Of a DNA stretch of 64,000 nucleotides, positions 1-8,800 are shown one piece after another (the stretch's first letter is position 1; each line of letters opens with the position of its first letter). The DNA lies in NCBI RefSeq assembly GCF_009827515.1, contig NZ_WTYO01000004.1, positions 62,001 to 126,000 on the forward strand. Direction: 5' to 3'. The notes under the pieces were generated by a model. It saw only the letters and a program-made list of their open reading frames with translations. It had not been told where the DNA came from and searched no databases. The stretch comes from Pelagerythrobacter marinus. GTDB lineage: Bacteria; Pseudomonadota; Alphaproteobacteria; Sphingomonadales; Sphingomonadaceae. A program made the position numbers and the translations under genes.

Positions 1-299
1 TCCCCGCCCCCCGAATAGGGCACGGTGGCAAAGCGCGGGGGCGGCCCCTCGGGCGTGGGAAGGACGAGGTGCGCGGCGCCCCGCCCGAAGGAATAGCGGA
101 CCCGGGGCACGCCGCCGTCGCCGGTGGCCACGCAGACGGAGAGCACGCGCCCGTCCGCCACCGTGCAGTGGAATATCGGTTCGGCCTGCGCCCCGCAGCG
201 CGCGGCCAGCGCCGGGGCCGGTTCGACCCGCTCGCCCTGGCCCGCGCCGCCACAGGCCGCGAGGGCCGGCAGCGCGAGCAGGGCCGGCAGGCGGATCAC
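1..299 (-). CDS. Small lipoprotein, 3' end outside the window
   Basis: The reading frame starts at GTG 299-297 and stays open to the window edge, giving at least 99 residues. The N-terminus is a short hydrophobic stretch ending in a lipobox (LAAC, Cys16), so it is probably a lipid-anchored envelope protein. Further on it has several cysteines and an RYSFG-type stretch. I do not recognise a family. The GTG overlaps the glmU stop codon (GTGA), so it is probably translated with glmU. The start is inferred from this coupling and from the lipobox position. Confidence 0.6.
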   Translation of the reverse strand, partial: MIRLPALLALPALAACGGAGQGERVEPAPALAARCGAQAEPIFHCTVADGRVLSVCVATGDGGVPRVRYSFGRGAAHLVLPTPEGPPPRFATVPYSGGG

Positions 300-1654
300 T
301 TGCCCTCGCCTGCCTTCTTCTTCTTCTTCATCGTATCGTGGAAGCGGTCGGCCCAGCCCGGCTTCACCAGCTGTTCGGCGCGCACCATGCGCAGTTCACC
401 GTCGTCGACGTCGCGGCTCACCGCGCTGCCGGCGGCGACGATCGCGTCGGCCCCGATCCGCACCGGGGCAATCAGCGCGCTGTTGCTGCCGATGAAGGCG
501 CGCGGGCCGATCACGGTCTTGTACTTGAAATAGCCGTCGTAATTGCAGGTGATCGTGCCGGCGCCGATATTGGCGCCCGCCCCCACTTCGGCATCGCCAA
601 GGTAGGTCAGGTGATTGGCCTTGGCCCCTTCGCCCAGCACGGCCTTCTTCATCTCGACGAAGTTGCCGACCTTGCTCCCCCTTTCCATCACCGCGCCGGG
701 GCGCAGGCGGGCATAGGGGCCGACCTCGCAGCCGGGGCCGATCTCCGCCCCCTCGATATGGCTGAAGGCGCGGATCGTGGTGCCGTCGGCGACTTTCGCG
801 CCCGGGCCGAACACGACGTTGGGTTCGATCGTCACGTCGCGGCCGATCTCGGTATCGTAGCTGAAGAACACCGTTTCGGGCGCGCGGAGCGAGGCGCCGT
901 TCGCCATTGCCTCCTCGCGCTTCATTTCCTGCCACTGCGCCTCGGCCCGCGCCAGCTCGGCGCGGCTGTTGATGCCGGCCACTTCGTCCGGCCGGTCGGT
1001 CACGACCACCGCGCTGTGGCGCCCGTCCTCGCGGGCGACGTTGACCACGTCGACCAGGTAGTATTCGCCCTGGCTGTTGTCGTTGCCGACCCGCCCGAGC
1101 AGGTCGAACATGTCGGCGGCCCGCGCGGCCATCAGGCCCGAATTGCACAGGCGGCAGGCCCGCTCCGCCTCGGTCGCGTCCTTGTGCTCGACCATCTTCT
1201 CGATCCGGCCATCCGCGTCGGCGATCACGCGGCCGTATTGCAGGGCATCGACGGGTTCGAACCCGAGGACGACGACCGCCGGCGCATCGTCGGCATGGAG
1301 CCGGTCGAGCATGGCGCGCATCGTCTCCGCCCGCACGAAAGGCACGTCGCCGTAAAGGATCAGGACATCGCCCTCGAACCCGTCGAGGCTACCCTGCGCC
1401 TGCTGCACCGCGTGGCCGGTGCCCAGCTGCGGTTCCTGCAGGCAGGTCTCGGCCCGCCCGGCCAGCGCGCTTTCCAGCTGGTCGCGCCCGCTGCCGACGA
1501 CGACGACCGTGCGCGCCGGCCCCAGCTCCGCCGCGGAGGCCATCAGGTGATCGATCATCGGCCGCCCGGCGATCGGGTGGAGGACCTTGTGCAGGCCCGA
1601 CTTCATGCGCGTGCCCTTGCCCGCGGCAAGGATGACCGTTGCAAACTCTCTCAT
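296..1654 (-). CDS. glmU: Bifunctional UDP-N-acetylglucosamine pyrophosphorylase / glucosamine-1-phosphate acetyltransferase
   Basis: GlmU acetylates glucosamine-1-phosphate and then uridylylates it, making cytoplasmic UDP-GlcNAc for peptidoglycan and LPS. The 452-residue protein begins with the nucleotidyltransferase signature LAAGKGTRM (residues 9-17). It continues through a left-handed beta-helix of hexapeptide repeats with the acetyltransferase motif NYDGYFKYKT. The frame extends 50 codons further upstream, but those residues do not look like GlmU and would run into the divergent gph gene, so ATG 1654 is chosen. The C-terminus ends in five lysines encoded by a run of AAG codons. Length is normal for the family. 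Confidence 0.97.
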   Translation of the reverse strand: MREFATVILAAGKGTRMKSGLHKVLHPIAGRPMIDHLMASAAELGPARTVVVVGSGRDQLESALAGRAETCLQEPQLGTGHAVQQAQGSLDGFEGDVLILYGDVPFVRAETMRAMLDRLHADDAPAVVVLGFEPVDALQYGRVIADADGRIEKMVEHKDATEAERACRLCNSGLMAARAADMFDLLGRVGNDNSQGEYYLVDVVNVAREDGRHSAVVVTDRPDEVAGINSRAELARAEAQWQEMKREEAMANGASLRAPETVFFSYDTEIGRDVTIEPNVVFGPGAKVADGTTIRAFSHIEGAEIGPGCEVGPYARLRPGAVMERGSKVGNFVEMKKAVLGEGAKANHLTYLGDAEVGAGANIGAGTITCNYDGYFKYKTVIGPRAFIGSNSALIAPVRIGADAIVAAGSAVSRDVDDGELRMVRAEQLVKPGWADRFHDTMKKKKKAGEGK

Positions 1655-1714
1655 GCCCTGCCCCTTGCCAGCAAACGCTTGCGGTTTGAAGAACCTTGCG
1701 CCACCCCGCCCGCC

Positions 1715-2398
1715 ATGGCGGATTTTCCTTTCGACGTCGTCGGCTTCGATCTCGACGGCACGCTCCTCGAAACGCATCGCGATCTCGGCGCGGCGGTGAA
1801 CCACGCGCTGGCGCTGGGCGGGTTCGAAGTCGCCCCGGCGGACAGCGCGAAGGACCTGATCGGCGGCGGCGCCAAGATCATGCTACGGCGCGCGATCGAC
1901 GACCAGGGCGGCATGGCGGACGACGATTTTCACGCGCTCTACAAGAAGATGCTGGCCTTCTACGGTGCCAACAGCGCGGTCCACACGCGCCCCTATCCCG
2001 GCGCGGTCGAGGTGCTGGACGAACTGGCCGCGCGCGGCGTGCGCGTGGGGGTGGTGACCAACAAGTTCGGAGGCTTCGCCCGCGATATCCTGGGGGCGCT
2101 GGGCCTTGCCGACCGGTTCGACTGCGTGATCGGGGGCGACAGCCTGGGCCGCGATGCGGCGGGGCGGCGGCGGGCCAAGCCCGCGCCCGACCCGATTCTG
2201 GAAGCGCGCGCGTGCTGCGGCGGCGGGCGCATGGCCTACGTCGGCGACAGTTCCTACGACGTGCGCGCGGCGCGCGCGGCGGGGGTGCCGGTGGTCGCGG
2301 CCTGTTACGGCTATTGCGATCTCCCGCGCGAGGAACTGGGCGCAGACGCGATGATCGATTCGTTCGCGGAGCTGATCCCGGCGCTGGAAGCGCTCTGA
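1715..2398 (+). CDS. gph: Phosphoglycolate phosphatase, HAD family
   Basis: A HAD-superfamily phosphatase of 227 residues. The family removes phosphate from 2-phosphoglycolate, a by-product of oxidative DNA damage repair. Motif I is FDLDGTL with nucleophile and acid Asp12 and Asp14. Motif II is VVTNK in the middle, and the C-terminal motif is YVGDSSYDVRAA. The ATG at 1715 puts motif I at the usual distance from the N-terminus. It is divergent from glmU across 60 bp that must hold both promoters. Substrate specificity is assigned by family resemblance; other small phosphate esters are possible. Confidence 0.88.
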   Translation: MADFPFDVVGFDLDGTLLETHRDLGAAVNHALALGGFEVAPADSAKDLIGGGAKIMLRRAIDDQGGMADDDFHALYKKMLAFYGANSAVHTRPYPGAVEVLDELAARGVRVGVVTNKFGGFARDILGALGLADRFDCVIGGDSLGRDAAGRRRAKPAPDPILEARACCGGGRMAYVGDSSYDVRAARAAGVPVVAACYGYCDLPREELGADAMIDSFAELIPALEAL

Positions 2399-2501
2399 CC
2401 CGGCCGCGCCGGCGGCCCGCTGCGGCCGGTGACCCTACGGCAACACGCTCTGCCGCGGACACGGTTGCATCGCCGCGCGGAACCTGCCACCCCGCGCCAG
2501 A

Positions 2502-2517
2502 TTGACGCAAACGTAAG
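2502..2517 (+). promoter_or_regulatory. Candidate operator TTGACG-N3-ACGTAAG upstream of an SDR gene
   Basis: A 16-bp element (ttgacgcaaacgtaag) sits 34 bp before the SDR start. Its reverse complement reads CTTACGTTTGCGTCAA. From memory this resembles TTTACGTTTACGTCAA-type boxes assigned to MerR/TetR regulators of fatty-acid and branched-chain amino-acid catabolism (LiuR-like). A related copy lies at 48952-48967. The regulator assignment is inference. Confidence 0.4.
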
Positions 2518-2551
2518 GCCCGCGAGGGCTGTTGCACAGGAGAGAGAGCTC

Positions 2552-3487
2552 ATGAGCATCGATTTCAAGGACAAGGTCGCGATCGTCACCGGCGCCGGCG
2601 GCGGGCTGGGCCGCGAATATGCGCTGGAGCTGGCGCGGCGCGGGGCGAAAGTCGTCGTCAACGACCTGGGCGGATCGCGCGACGGCACCGGGTCGTCCGA
2701 CGCGGCAGCCCAGGTGGTCGAGGAAATCGAGAAGGCCGGCGGCACCGCGATGGCGAACGGCGGATCGGTGACCGAATACGAACAGATGGAAAAGATGGTC
2801 GCCGACGCCAAGCAGAAGTGGGGCGGCGTGCACGTGCTGATCAACAACGCGGGCGTCCTGCGCGACAAGACCTTCGCCAAGATGGACCCGGCCGATTTCG
2901 AATTCGTGGTCAAGGTCCACCTGACCGGTTCCGCCTTCGCGACCAAGGCCTGCTGGGAAACCTTCCGCGAGCAGGCCTATGGCCGCGTGCTGATGACCGC
3001 GTCCTCCACCGGCCTGTTCGGCAACTTCGGCCAGGCCAACTACGGCGCGGCCAAGCTGGGCCTGGCCGGCCTCACCAAGACGCTTCAGCTCGAAGGCGCG
3101 AAGTACAACATCAAGGTCAACACGCTCAGCCCGGTTGCCGGGACGCGCATGACCGAAGATCTCTTCCCCGAAGAGGCGTTCAAGCTGTTCGACCCGGTCA
3201 ACGTGGTCCCCGCCGCGCTCTTCCTGGTGAGCGAGGATGCCCCGACCAATGCCATCGTCGGCGCGGGCGCCGGCGGGTTCCACTCGGCCTGGGTCGTGAT
3301 GAACGACGCCGTCTGGCTGAAGGAAGACGAGCGGACCGTCGAAGGTTTCGCCGCAAACTGGGACAGGATCTCGGGCATGAACAACCTCCAGGCCCCGCAG
3401 TCCGGCTCCGAACAGTCGGGCGCGATCCTCAAGGCGATGCAGGGCGTTCTGGGCGGCGACGCGGCCCCCTCCTCCGCCCGCGGGTAA
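2552..3487 (+). CDS. SDR oxidoreductase, (3R)-hydroxyacyl-CoA dehydrogenase-like
   Basis: A classical short-chain dehydrogenase of 311 residues. The NAD-binding motif TGAGGGLG is at 13-20, NNAG at 98-101, and the catalytic Ser151 / Tyr164 / Lys168 follow (YGAAK). The N-terminal part, with VVNDLGGSRDG after the second strand, resembles the dehydrogenase domain of peroxisomal multifunctional enzyme 2, which oxidises (3R)-hydroxyacyl-CoA. A beta-oxidation role is therefore likely but not proven. ATG 2552 follows a good AGGAGAG ribosome binding site at 2538-2544; a longer frame upstream lacks one. A candidate catabolic operator lies at 2502-2517. Confidence 0.85.
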   Translation: MSIDFKDKVAIVTGAGGGLGREYALELARRGAKVVVNDLGGSRDGTGSSDAAAQVVEEIEKAGGTAMANGGSVTEYEQMEKMVADAKQKWGGVHVLINNAGVLRDKTFAKMDPADFEFVVKVHLTGSAFATKACWETFREQAYGRVLMTASSTGLFGNFGQANYGAAKLGLAGLTKTLQLEGAKYNIKVNTLSPVAGTRMTEDLFPEEAFKLFDPVNVVPAALFLVSEDAPTNAIVGAGAGGFHSAWVVMNDAVWLKEDERTVEGFAANWDRISGMNNLQAPQSGSEQSGAILKAMQGVLGGDAAPSSARG

Positions 3488-3505
3488 CCGCTTCTCGCGA
3501 AGATC

Positions 3506-3541
3506 GGCGACGGGCGCTGGCCGGCAGGTGCGCCCGTCGCC
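3506..3541. terminator. 12-bp inverted repeat between convergent genes
   Basis: Arms 3506-3517 (ggcgacgggcgc) and 3530-3541 pair perfectly over 12 bp around a 12-base loop. It lies between the ends of the SDR (+) and DUF2794 (-) genes, the right place for a shared terminator. The T-run after it is only three bases, so intrinsic termination may be weak. Confidence 0.4.
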
Positions 3542-3578
3542 GCGACTTTCGCCGCCCGCGCCGCTGCGCGGGCGCAGG

Positions 3579-3947
3579 TCAGCCGGAAACGGGCTTGAGC
3601 AGCTTGCGCTCGATCGGCGCGAGCACGCCGGCCAGCTCGTGACCGCGCTTCAGCACCTGGCCGTGTTCGCCGAACAGGGTCCACATCCCCTGCCGGTTAC
3701 GCAGCGCGGGGCGTTTCTCGATCCGCGCCTGCGGGCGCTCGGTCGCGCGGCGAAAGGCTGCGAAGGTCGCGGCATCGCGCGCGAAATCCATCGCGTAGTC
3801 GCGCCACTGGCCGGCGGCGACCATGCGGCCATAGAGGTCGAGTATCCGCTGCAGCTCGTCGCGGTGGAACGCCACCTGGTTCGGCTGGCGCCCGGGAAAG
3901 GCGACGATATTGGCAGGGGCCGCGCCCCCTGCCCCCGGCGGCGCCAT
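3579..3947 (-). CDS. DUF2794 family protein
   Basis: A 122-residue protein of a small alphaproteobacterial family of unknown function. The recognisable core is VAFHRDELQRILDLYGRMVA followed by WRDYAMDF and FRRATERP. No signal peptide or membrane segment is visible, so it is probably cytoplasmic. Its ATG shares one base with the stop of the upstream acetyltransferase gene (TGATG), so the two are probably co-translated. I cannot give a function. Confidence 0.85.
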   Translation of the reverse strand: MAPPGAGGAAPANIVAFPGRQPNQVAFHRDELQRILDLYGRMVAAGQWRDYAMDFARDAATFAAFRRATERPQARIEKRPALRNRQGMWTLFGEHGQVLKRGHELAGVLAPIERKLLKPVSG

Positions 3948-4651
3948 CAGCTGTCCGTCCCGCTGCGCCGGGCAGGCTCGCCCCCGCCTGCGCGCAGCTG
4001 GTCCAGCTCGGCCCGCAGGTCAGCCACCTGGCGTTCCAGTTCGGCCATGCGGCCGGCGCCGTTCGCGCCGATTTCCTCGCAAGGTTCGTCGCACGGGGTG
4101 CCGTAGGGGATGAACTCGCGCAGCCATTCCTCCGCCGGGACGAGGGTGGAGCGGGCTTTCAGGCCGATCATCGTCGCCCCGTCGGGCACGTCGTCGGTAA
4201 CCACGGCATTGGCGCCGATGCGCGCGCGTTCGCCCAGCGTGATCGGGCCGATGATCTGCGCGCCCGATCCGATGATCACCCCGTCGCGCACGGTCGGGTG
4301 GCGCTTGCCCCCCTTGCCGTTGGCAGGGTTCGTCCCGCCCAGCGTCACGCATTGGTAAATCGTCACGTCATCGCCGATTTCCGCCGTTTCGCCGATCACG
4401 GTAAAGCCGTGGTCGATGAACAGGTTGCGGCCGATCCTGGCGCCGGGATGGATGTCGATCGCGGTCAGCCAGCGCGAGAAGTGGTTGACCAGCCGGGCGA
4501 GGAAATAGAGCCGCGCCTGGAACAGCCAGTGCGCCAGGCGGTGCAGGCCCACGGCCAGGACGCCGGGATAGAGCAGCACCTCCCAGCGCGATCGCGGCGC
4601 GGGATCGCGCGCCTGGATCGAGTCGAGATAGGCAAGCAGGCGGTCGAACAT
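3947..4651 (-). CDS. cysE: Serine O-acetyltransferase, short EpsC type
   Basis: Serine acetyltransferase makes O-acetylserine from serine and acetyl-CoA, the first step of cysteine synthesis. The 234-residue protein has the hexapeptide beta-helix beginning at IHPGARIGRNLFIDHG, then GGTNPANGKGGKRHPT, which is diagnostic for the family. It is shorter at the N-terminus than E. coli CysE, as in EpsC-like enzymes. The C-terminal tail carries a predicted short coiled coil (MAELERQVADLRAELDQL) rather than the usual Ile-ended tail that binds cysteine synthase. ATG 4651 (MFDRLL) is chosen over a start 20 codons upstream because the latter overlaps hdaA. Confidence 0.92.
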   Translation of the reverse strand: MFDRLLAYLDSIQARDPAPRSRWEVLLYPGVLAVGLHRLAHWLFQARLYFLARLVNHFSRWLTAIDIHPGARIGRNLFIDHGFTVIGETAEIGDDVTIYQCVTLGGTNPANGKGGKRHPTVRDGVIIGSGAQIIGPITLGERARIGANAVVTDDVPDGATMIGLKARSTLVPAEEWLREFIPYGTPCDEPCEEIGANGAGRMAELERQVADLRAELDQLRAGGGEPARRSGTDS

Positions 4652-4694
4652 CGGCCCGATAGTCCCATTTCCGGCCCGGCGAGGCAAGCCGGGG

Positions 4695-5321
4695 CTAGTT
4701 CGGGGGGTCAAAGTCGAGCTTTTGCTGCTCCGGCCCCATTACCGCCGCGAGCGCATCGCGCCAGATCGACATCGTCGCCGGCGCCTTGCGCTCGAGGCTA
4801 AGCCGGTCGATCGCCGCGACCAGCCGCTCGATACCCGCGAAGCCGCGTTCGGCCCGGGGCACGAGATAGGTAAGCGCGCCTTCGCCCAGCGCAAGGCCGC
4901 GCTGGGCGGCATGGGCCTCTATCAGGTCGGCGACCATGGCATCGTCGGGCACGCCGATCTCCAGCGTCAGCGCGGCACCGATGCGGCTGCGCAAGTCGGG
5001 CAGGGCAATGGTCCATGCCGGCGCCCGCGCCGTCAGCAACAAGGGCCGGCCTTCCTCCTGCGCGCGGTTCCAGCGGTGGAACAGGGCGGTCTCGTCGAGC
5101 CGGTCGGCATCGTCGATCGCCTCGCCCTGCCCGCTGGCGGCGAACCAGCGCGCGAACAGCGACTTGCCCGCGCGCGGCGGGCCGAGCAGGACCGCGGTGC
5201 CGAACGGCCAGCCGGCCGGTTCCTGCAAGGCGTCGGCCACGTGGCGGTTGGCATTGCCCAGCACGATCCGCGCGGGATCGCCGCGCCTGCGCACCACCAG
5301 GGGCAGGGCAATCTGCGACAT
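4695..5321 (-). CDS. hdaA: Hda-type DnaA regulatory inactivator
   Basis: A DnaA-related AAA+ protein of 208 residues without the DNA-binding domain. The family, with the beta clamp, stimulates ATP hydrolysis on DnaA and so prevents re-initiation. The N-terminal QIALPL (residues 3-8) is a clamp-binding motif like the QLSLPL of E. coli Hda. Walker A is GPPRAGKS (47-54) and an acidic Walker B-like DDAD follows. The next gene downstream on the same strand is cysE, 43 bp away. Immediately upstream is a DUF2066-like membrane gene, then divergent purM; this hda-purM proximity is common in proteobacteria. Confidence 0.9.
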   Translation of the reverse strand: MSQIALPLVVRRRGDPARIVLGNANRHVADALQEPAGWPFGTAVLLGPPRAGKSLFARWFAASGQGEAIDDADRLDETALFHRWNRAQEEGRPLLLTARAPAWTIALPDLRSRIGAALTLEIGVPDDAMVADLIEAHAAQRGLALGEGALTYLVPRAERGFAGIERLVAAIDRLSLERKAPATMSIWRDALAAVMGPEQQKLDFDPPN

Positions 5322-5330
5322 GCCCCGGGC

Positions 5331-6602
5331 CTAGCGGCTGATGGCCAGCGAATTGCCCGACTGGCGCACGGCAAAGCCCCGCGCGCGCAGCGCGGCGGCG
5401 AGCTGGTCGAGGGTGCCCGTGAAAGTGACCGCCATGACCGAACTGCCCCCGATCGCGGTGCTGGTGACCGCCGTTCCGCGCACGCCCGGCGCCGCGCGAA
5501 CACCGGCCAGCGAGGCGTCGAAGGCGCCCGCGTCGGGCGTGGCGAACTGGACCGAGTAAGTCGTCGCCTGGACCGGCTGTTCCGGCTGGTCGGGGGCGGC
5601 CGGCGTCTCGCCCGCGGCTTCCTGCGTCGCGGCCTGTTCGCGCGCGGCGGCCGCGGCCCGCTCGCGCGCGAGGGCCGTGCGGCCGATCTCGATCAGGCGC
5701 TGCAGGGCAGGCTCCGCCTCCACCGATCCGAGGTCCAGCGTCGGGTCGGGCTTCAGCTTGCCTTCGGCCAGCGCGCGTTCGAAGATCGTGTTGAACCGCG
5801 CGACCGCGCGCTCCAGCATCGGTTGCAGTTCCTCGGGGCTCTCGGCCCGCATGGCGAAGCTGTCGAGATATGTATTGTCGGGGCCGTAACGGGCGGTGAA
5901 GGTCCCCTCCACCGGGCCACCGGGCCATTGGTATTCGAGATGCGCGACCGGCACCAGGACGTCGGCGGCGCTGAACTGGTCGAGCACGTTGCGCCACCAC
6001 AGGCGGCTGCGCCGCCCCGTCTGGCCAAAGTTGATCAGCAGCGAATCGCCCCCTGCCCCGGACGGGCGGACGTAATTGATCCGGCTCGACCCGGTCTGGT
6101 ACTCGGCCCAGGCGCGCTGCCACGGGTTGCGCGCCTCGTAAACGGTGTAGGCCCCGGCCGAACGCGTGACGGGGACCAGCAGCATCGGCGCCGATCCCGG
6201 GCCGCGCCCGCTCGCCCCCAGCATCGATCCGGCCCGGCCACGGTCGAACGTGACGCCGAGCCGCGCGATATAGCGGCGCGGGCCGATCTTCTCGTCTTCG
6301 ATCACCATGGCGACGACCAGGCCCTGCAGCTGGCTGTCCGAAATGCTCGGCCCGCCCAGCTTTTCCCAGGCCTTGCGCTGGGCCTCGCGCCAGCCTTTCT
6401 CGCGCGCGTCCTCGGCATTGTCGCCGCGCACGTCCACCTCGATCCCGCCAATGTCGATATCGCCGGTGCTGGCGATCGGCGCGATGCCGCGTTCCCCCTC
6501 GACCTGCGCCCACAGCGCCGCGCCGCCCGCCGCGCAGGCGAGAACGGCCGCGAAGATCAGCGAAGGGCGCGGGAGGCGGGAGAGCGAAAGGGTATGGGCC
6601 AT
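5331..6602 (-). CDS. Membrane-anchored DUF2066-like protein
   Basis: A 423-residue protein with a hydrophobic N-terminal segment (about 14-33, ending ALWAQ) that is a signal peptide or anchor, so most of it is probably periplasmic. The body begins with a conserved-looking DAREKGWREAQRKAWEKLGG and continues through a long mixed alpha/beta region. There is an Ala/Glu-rich helix near 325-350, a Pro/Gln linker, and a small C-terminal domain (VTFTGTLDQLAAALRARGFAV). The DUF2066 comparison rests partly on location: in gammaproteobacteria DUF2066 genes also lie beside purM and hda. Function unknown. ATG 6602 was chosen; ATG 6638 would add 12 residues. Confidence 0.6.
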   Translation of the reverse strand: MAHTLSLSRLPRPSLIFAAVLACAAGGAALWAQVEGERGIAPIASTGDIDIGGIEVDVRGDNAEDAREKGWREAQRKAWEKLGGPSISDSQLQGLVVAMVIEDEKIGPRRYIARLGVTFDRGRAGSMLGASGRGPGSAPMLLVPVTRSAGAYTVYEARNPWQRAWAEYQTGSSRINYVRPSGAGGDSLLINFGQTGRRSRLWWRNVLDQFSAADVLVPVAHLEYQWPGGPVEGTFTARYGPDNTYLDSFAMRAESPEELQPMLERAVARFNTIFERALAEGKLKPDPTLDLGSVEAEPALQRLIEIGRTALARERAAAAAREQAATQEAAGETPAAPDQPEQPVQATTYSVQFATPDAGAFDASLAGVRAAPGVRGTAVTSTAIGGSSVMAVTFTGTLDQLAAALRARGFAVRQSGNSLAISR

Positions 6603-6674
6603 AGGGGAAAACTCGCGGCCTTTTGCCGAAACGGGCATGGAAATCCAAGCGCGAAAGTCTAAAGCGCTTAGCCG

Positions 6675-7781
6675 ATGTCAGAGCAAGAAAACACGTCCGG
6701 CGGCTACACCTATGCCCAGGCCGGTGTCTCGATCGACGCGGGCAATGCCCTCGTCAAGGCTATCGGCCCGCTGGTCAAGGCGACCGCGCGCCCCGGCGCC
6801 GATGGCGAGATCGGCGGCTTCGGCGGGTTCTTCGATCCCCGCGCGGCCGGCTATCGCGATCCCCTGCTGGTCGCCGCGAACGACGGCGTCGGCACGAAGC
6901 TGAAACTGGCGATCGATCACGACCTGCACGACACGGTCGGCATCGACCTGGTGGCCATGTGCGTCAACGACCTGATCGTCCAGGGCGCGGAGCCGCTGTT
7001 CTTCCTCGACTATTTCGCGACCGGCAAGCTGGAGACCGGCGTGGCGGAGCGGGTCATCGCCGGCATTGCCGCGGGCTGCCGCGAAGCTGGCTGCGCGCTG
7101 ATCGGCGGCGAGACCGCCGAAATGCCGGGCATGTACGCCCCCGGCGATTACGACCTGGCAGGTTTCTGCGTCGGCGCGGTCGAGCGCGGCGAACAGCTGA
7201 CCGGCGAAGGCGTGCGCCCGGGCCAGGTCCTGCTGGGGCTGGCCAGTTCGGGCGTCCATTCCAACGGCTATTCGCTCGTCCGCCGGCTGGCGGCCGACAA
7301 GCAGTGGAAGCTCGACGCCCCCGCGCCCTTCGACGCGCAGCGCACGCTGGTCGAAACGCTGATCGCGCCGACCCGGATCTACGTGAAGGCGCTGCTGCCC
7401 GCGATCCGCGCGGGGAAGATCGCCGCGCTCGCGCATGTCACCGGCGGCGGCCTGCTGGAGAACATTCCCCGCGTCCTGCCCGCGGGCGCCCATGCGGCGG
7501 TCGATGCCGATGGCTGGGAACAGCCGCCGGTCATGGCCTTCCTCCAGGCCGAAGGCGCGATCGCCCCGGCGGAGATGGCGCGCACGTTCAACTGCGGCGT
7601 CGGCATGGTCCTGGTCGTGGAAGAAGGCGCGGCCGACCAGGTCGCCCGCGAACTCGCCGATGCGGGGGAACGCGTCGTGCGGGTCGGCACGATCGAGGCG
7701 GGCGAACGCGGCTGCACCGTGCGCGGCAGCGCGGGGACCTGGCAGGCGGACGAGGCGTGGGAGGCGCGCCACATTGCCTGA
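6675..7781 (+). CDS. purM: Phosphoribosylformylglycinamidine cyclo-ligase (AIR synthetase)
   Basis: PurM closes the imidazole ring in an ATP-dependent step of purine synthesis, converting FGAM to AIR. The 368-residue protein shows the family hallmarks: [12 protein letters not shown] near the N-terminus, the glycine-rich [42 protein letters not shown], and [11 protein letters not shown]. All are present in order and length is normal. The end of the gene overlaps purN by eight bases, so the two enzymes are translationally coupled. Confidence 0.97.
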   Translation: MSEQENTSGGYTYAQAGVSIDAGNALVKAIGPLVKATARPGADGEIGGFGGFFDPRAAGYRDPLLVAANDGVGTKLKLAIDHDLHDTVGIDLVAMCVNDLIVQGAEPLFFLDYFATGKLETGVAERVIAGIAAGCREAGCALIGGETAEMPGMYAPGDYDLAGFCVGAVERGEQLTGEGVRPGQVLLGLASSGVHSNGYSLVRRLAADKQWKLDAPAPFDAQRTLVETLIAPTRIYVKALLPAIRAGKIAALAHVTGGGLLENIPRVLPAGAHAAVDADGWEQPPVMAFLQAEGAIAPAEMARTFNCGVGMVLVVEEGAADQVARELADAGERVVRVGTIEAGERGCTVRGSAGTWQADEAWEARHIA

Positions 7782-8739
7782 CGACACGCGCCCCCGCGCC
7801 CGGGTCGCCGTGCTCGTATCGGGCAAGGGGACCAACATGGCCGCCCTGCTCTACGCCTCGCGCCTGCCGGGGGCAGCCTACGAGATCGTCCTCGTCGCCA
7901 GCAACGACCCGGCGGCGGAAGCGCTTGCCCTGGCCGAGGCGGAGGGCGTGCCGACTTTCGCCCTCGCCCACCGCGGCATGAAACGCGCCGAGCACGACGC
8001 GGCGATGGACGCGGCGATCCGCGAAGCCGGGGCCGAATATGTCGTCCTGGCCGGGTACATGCGCATCCTTGGCCCGGCCATCGTCGCCGCGTGGGAGGGG
8101 AAGATGCTCAACATCCACCCCTCGCTCCTGCCCCGCTATCCCGGGCTCGACACCCATGCCCGCGCGATCGCGGCGGGCGACAGCCACGCCGGCGCCTCGG
8201 TCCATCTCGTGACCGACGATCTCGACATGGGCGAAGTCCTGGGCCGGGCCGAAGTCGCGATCCTGCCCGGCGACACGGCGGAAACCCTGGCCGAGCGGGT
8301 CAAGCTCGCCGAACACCAGCTCTATCCCCGCGTCCTGGGCGACTATGTCGCGCGCCCGTTCGACCCGGAATGGCTGGTGGCGCAAGTGCGCGAACGCGCG
8401 ATGGCCCTGCCCCGCGCGGAGGAGACGGTGAGCCACGGAATGCCCTGTTTCGGGATCGAGAAGGGCAAGAAATTCGCCTGGGTCAGCGTCGATCGCCACG
8501 GCGACGCGGCGACCGCGCTGCTGGCGAAGATCAGCGGCGCCGACGAGCAGGAGCAGCTGATCGAGAACGATCCGCGACGCTATTACCGGCCGCCCTATTT
8601 CGGCGACGGCTGGATCGGGATCCGGCTGGACCTGGGCGATACCGACTGGGACGCGGTCGACGGCTGGATCCGGCGCAGCTGGCGCGCGGTGGCGCCCAGG
8701 TCGCTCACCGGCCTGATCGACGCGGCCGACGCGTTCTGA
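7774..8739 (+). CDS. purN: Phosphoribosylglycinamide formyltransferase with C-terminal MmcQ/YjbR-like domain
   Basis: PurN transfers a formyl group from 10-formyl-THF to GAR. Residues 10-205 are a complete enzyme: LVSGKGTNM at 14-22, the catalytic NIHPSLLP (Asn113, His115), and VTDDLDMG (146-153). From about 208 a further 110 residues follow ([25 protein letters not shown], then a helix-rich end). They resemble an MmcQ/YjbR-family domain, normally a separate small protein of unknown biochemical role. At 321 residues it is far longer than a typical PurN of about 190-215. The start is TTG 7774, overlapping the purM stop; no ATG fits the frame. Confidence 0.9.
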   Translation: MPDDTRPRARVAVLVSGKGTNMAALLYASRLPGAAYEIVLVASNDPAAEALALAEAEGVPTFALAHRGMKRAEHDAAMDAAIREAGAEYVVLAGYMRILGPAIVAAWEGKMLNIHPSLLPRYPGLDTHARAIAAGDSHAGASVHLVTDDLDMGEVLGRAEVAILPGDTAETLAERVKLAEHQLYPRVLGDYVARPFDPEWLVAQVRERAMALPRAEETVSHGMPCFGIEKGKKFAWVSVDRHGDAATALLAKISGADEQEQLIENDPRRYYRPPYFGDGWIGIRLDLGDTDWDAVDGWIRRSWRAVAPRSLTGLIDAADAF

Positions 8740-8800
8740 CATCGCGCCCCGGCCCGCCCCCTCTCGACGGGGCCGGCCGGCAAGGCTACCCACCGCTGCC

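Noticed and set aside
315-329. (TTC)5 run in glmU as a phase-variable repeat
   Set aside because: It encodes a harmless Lys5 tail at the C-terminus; the trinucleotide unit cannot cause frameshifts.
338-1714. Long plus-strand open frame opposite glmU
   Set aside because: It is the antisense of glmU; high GC gives few stops, and the composition has no recognisable domains until the true gph start at 1715.
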